Assembly: GCF_035325925.1 (NCBI RefSeq)
Contig: NZ_DAOKZA010000015.1
Span: 1-64,000 of the forward strand
Length of the DNA: 64,000 nucleotides
Reading direction: 5' to 3'
DNA from: Calidifontimicrobium sp035325925
Lineage (GTDB): Bacteria; Pseudomonadota; Gammaproteobacteria; Burkholderiales; Burkholderiaceae_C
Below the pieces are notes generated by a model, which saw only the letters and a list, made by a program, of their open reading frames with translations, was not told the origin of the DNA and did no database searches. Shown piece by piece: positions 63,201-64,000 of the stretch. Both the position numbers and the translations under genes were made by a program. Numbering within the stretch: the first letter of the stretch is position 1; each line of letters opens with the position of its first letter.

Positions 63201-63469
63201 GCGGCTTCGGCCAGCTCGCGCAGCACGGCGTGCAGCCGTTCGCGCATCTCGCCGGCGGCCTTGCGCGTGAAGGTGATCGCCAGCACCGACGCGGGCGCGG
63301 CGCCGTCGAGCAGCGCACGCACGATGCGCGCGACCAGCATCCAGGTCTTGCCGGCGCCGGCACAGGCCTCGACGACGACGCTGCGCCGCGGGTCGCAGGC
63401 CACCGCGTAGAACGTCGCGCGCGTGGCCGGTGCGCCGTTGCAGTGGTACGCCGGCGCGTCGCTGCTCAT
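60206..63469 (-). CDS. addA: UvrD/RecB-like helicase-nuclease (AddA type)
   Basis: 1087 residues from the ATG at 63469 (ATGA overlap with the upstream gene). SF1A helicase motifs: EACAGAGKTWML (I), AITFTRKAAGEMRERL (Ia), LLIDEFQDTSPLQW (II), VVGDPKQSIYRFRRAEP (III), LLTVHGAKGLEA (V), YVALTRARERLLIS (VI). The C-terminus is a PD-(D/E)xK nuclease with DYKLAQS. With the partial nuclease upstream it forms an AddAB-type double-strand-break resection machine. Confidence 0.88.
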   Translation of the reverse strand: MSSDAPAYHCNGAPATRATFYAVACDPRRSVVVEACAGAGKTWMLVARIVRALLDGAAPASVLAITFTRKAAGEMRERLHAVLRELAEAAPERRVELLVERGMSPAAARAAEPDAATLLDRVLAGGRDVELRTFHAWFAQLLRAAPLDLLRDVGLSPQMALVEDLDDLRPELFRRFHRRVADDAALRADYGRLVARRGRATLRQWLEAAWARRVEVERADDAGTLADAVPPPALLWPRWAGFAHPADSLADEAVRARWLALARELAALGKAKPTQAAAAIEQALSLADPLAACAALRGALFTDAGAPRKQLGDGAAHAAAVAELEALAEAVAQHDAHDEHRAMVALARVLLDEYALLKRRQGLVDMTDLELVALRLLGDPVLSGWVQERLDARVRHLLIDEFQDTSPLQWHALQSWLAAYAGTGAGAPPSVFVVGDPKQSIYRFRRAEPRVFAAARAFVVDALGGDVLACDHTRRSHPAVVGVVNAVFARAAVDDGYDGFRAHTTEVAGDRHATALQRLARVPRAEPGAAARDVATWRPSLRVPRRDAEQARREHEAQQVADAVCALLAEGFAPREVLVLSRKRASLRLAADALRARHVPFAAPEQTLLGSEPEAADLVAVLDVLASPGHDLSLARALKSPLFDAGDDDLQHLADAASRDPATGWWGALMALEAPSPALARARTLLAGWAEVAHRRPPHDLLDRIVGDGELLPRLAARVPAERWPAARGAVHALLAVALELDGGRYATAYGFVRALRRRALKVQPDADADAVRLLTVHGAKGLEARAVLLMDTDPERQAAETATLLVDWPVERAHPASVAFVASESRCPPSLRERLADEQAQRAREELNALYVALTRARERLLISATAPRTGAGRSAWSRLEALATEWVPSTGRAAAPVRGVSVSGLPAPALAPPRGAPAAAAAAVEGTAARLGQAVHRALEWCTRPGPGGSTGRADLRDAAAAAARAFALPAAMAGDVERTVRAVLDSPSCARFFAADLAWAGNEVPLADAEGALRIDRLVCLPPGSGASGANEWWVLDYKLAQSPGEVGAYRDQLARYRAAVQALQPGEAVRAAFVTGGGALVEL

Positions 63470-64000
63470 CGCGCAGCGTCCCAGTGGTCGCGCCGGCACA
63501 GGCCCCGCATCTCGCAGCGCTCGCACACCGCACCCTCGCCCAGCGCCACCAGCCCCAGCCCGTCGCGCAGGTCGCGCAGGTCGGCGGCGAGGCCGTCGAC
63601 GAAGTCTTGCGAGGTGGCCGCGACGTCGGGGTGCACGACCTCGACCGGCGCCTGACGGTCATCGAGCGCGAGGTACATGGCCCGCAGTTCGCGCGACGCA
63701 CCGTCGTCGACCAGCGCGGCGTACACCGCGAGCTGCGTGTCCTCCAGCGGTGTGCGCACCGCCTGCCTCAGATCGGATGCGGCACCGGTCTTGTAGTCGA
63801 TCAGCTCGCGCACGCCGCCGCGGCCTTCGTCGATGCGGTCGATGCGGCCGACGAGCGTCACCGGCAGCCGCGCGTCAGCCGGGCGTTCGGCGTCGACCTC
63901 GCCCGCAAGCCAGCGCCAGCCGTCGCGGTCGCGCCGCTGCAGCCAGGCGACGTAGCGCGGCGCGAGGTCGTCGAACGCGGCGCGAAACGGCAGCAACTGC
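63466..64000 (-). CDS. PD-(D/E)xK nuclease family protein, AddB-like, C-terminal part
   Basis: Frame open to the window end, so the 5' part is missing. Visible: GRIDRIDEG, ELIDYKTGAASDLR (nuclease D and K), DTQLAVYAAL, and a C-terminal CERCEMRGLCRRDHW whose Cys are the last ligands of the AddB iron-sulphur staple. Coupled to addA by a 4-bp overlap. This matches AddB of AddAB in betaproteobacteria. Confidence 0.8.
   Translation of the reverse strand, partial: QLLPFRAAFDDLAPRYVAWLQRRDRDGWRWLAGEVDAERPADARLPVTLVGRIDRIDEGRGGVRELIDYKTGAASDLRQAVRTPLEDTQLAVYAALVDDGASRELRAMYLALDDRQAPVEVVHPDVAATSQDFVDGLAADLRDLRDGLGLVALGEGAVCERCEMRGLCRRDHWDAAR

Overview
The window is GC-rich chromosomal DNA (about 70% G+C) from a betaproteobacterium, most likely Burkholderiales of the Rubrivivax/Leptothrix/Methylibium type. 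This is inferred from a Bug-type solute receptor, a small Trp-rich TIGR04438-type protein, many c-type cytochromes and the gene content around dnaX-ybaB-recR and gloB/rnhA. Nothing could be searched, so family names rest on motifs, length and gene order.

Layout. 1-7.5 kb: tail of a TetR regulator, a membrane-anchored conserved hypothetical, FadH (2,4-dienoyl-CoA reductase), an IS66 TnpA remnant, a broken M20 amidohydrolase, a Bug receptor and its divergent LysR regulator. 7.5-12.2 kb: an IS630-type transposase scrap followed by a compact atypical cbb3-type oxidase operon (CcoN-like, CcoO-like, membrane-anchored cytochrome c, Sco-like protein, unknown membrane protein). 12.3-16.7 kb, minus strand: an ECF sigma factor with a candidate promoter of its own, a Tat-exported ferritin-like protein, a small cytochrome c, a di-haem cytochrome c, an internally deleted ferredoxin-reductase-like protein and a metallophosphoesterase.

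17.35-26.31 kb: an 8.95-kb integrated element in the 3' end of tRNA-Val(CAC), bounded by a 51-bp direct repeat. It carries a tyrosine integrase, an AlpA-type HTH protein, a prim-pol/DUF3987-type replication protein, two tandem 105-bp palindromes directly after that gene, a terminase small subunit, an HK97-type major capsid protein and several small unknown proteins. It has no portal, large terminase, protease, tail or lysis gene. This looks like a phage satellite (PICI-like) rather than a decayed phage, and is the most interesting object in the window.

26.3-64 kb is mainly housekeeping: tRNA-Val, dnaQ, lgt, ilvD, a small Trp-rich protein, cytochrome c, a CopA-type copper ATPase, a GST (possible ACG start), two RND efflux pump operons either side of acuI, an NlpC/P60 lipoprotein and moaA-moeA, then rnhA, a methyltransferase, gloB, mltD, recR, ybaB, dnaX, an AIR-synthase-like protein, 4.5S RNA, a kinase-HDOD-GAF protein next to a pseudokinase-HDOD paralogue, and the start of an AddAB-type recombination locus cut by the window end.

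Recurring themes are small internal deletions in two metabolic genes, -10-like hexamers placed 6-7 bp before ATG (candidate leaderless genes), and a dispersed GC-rich intergenic repeat.
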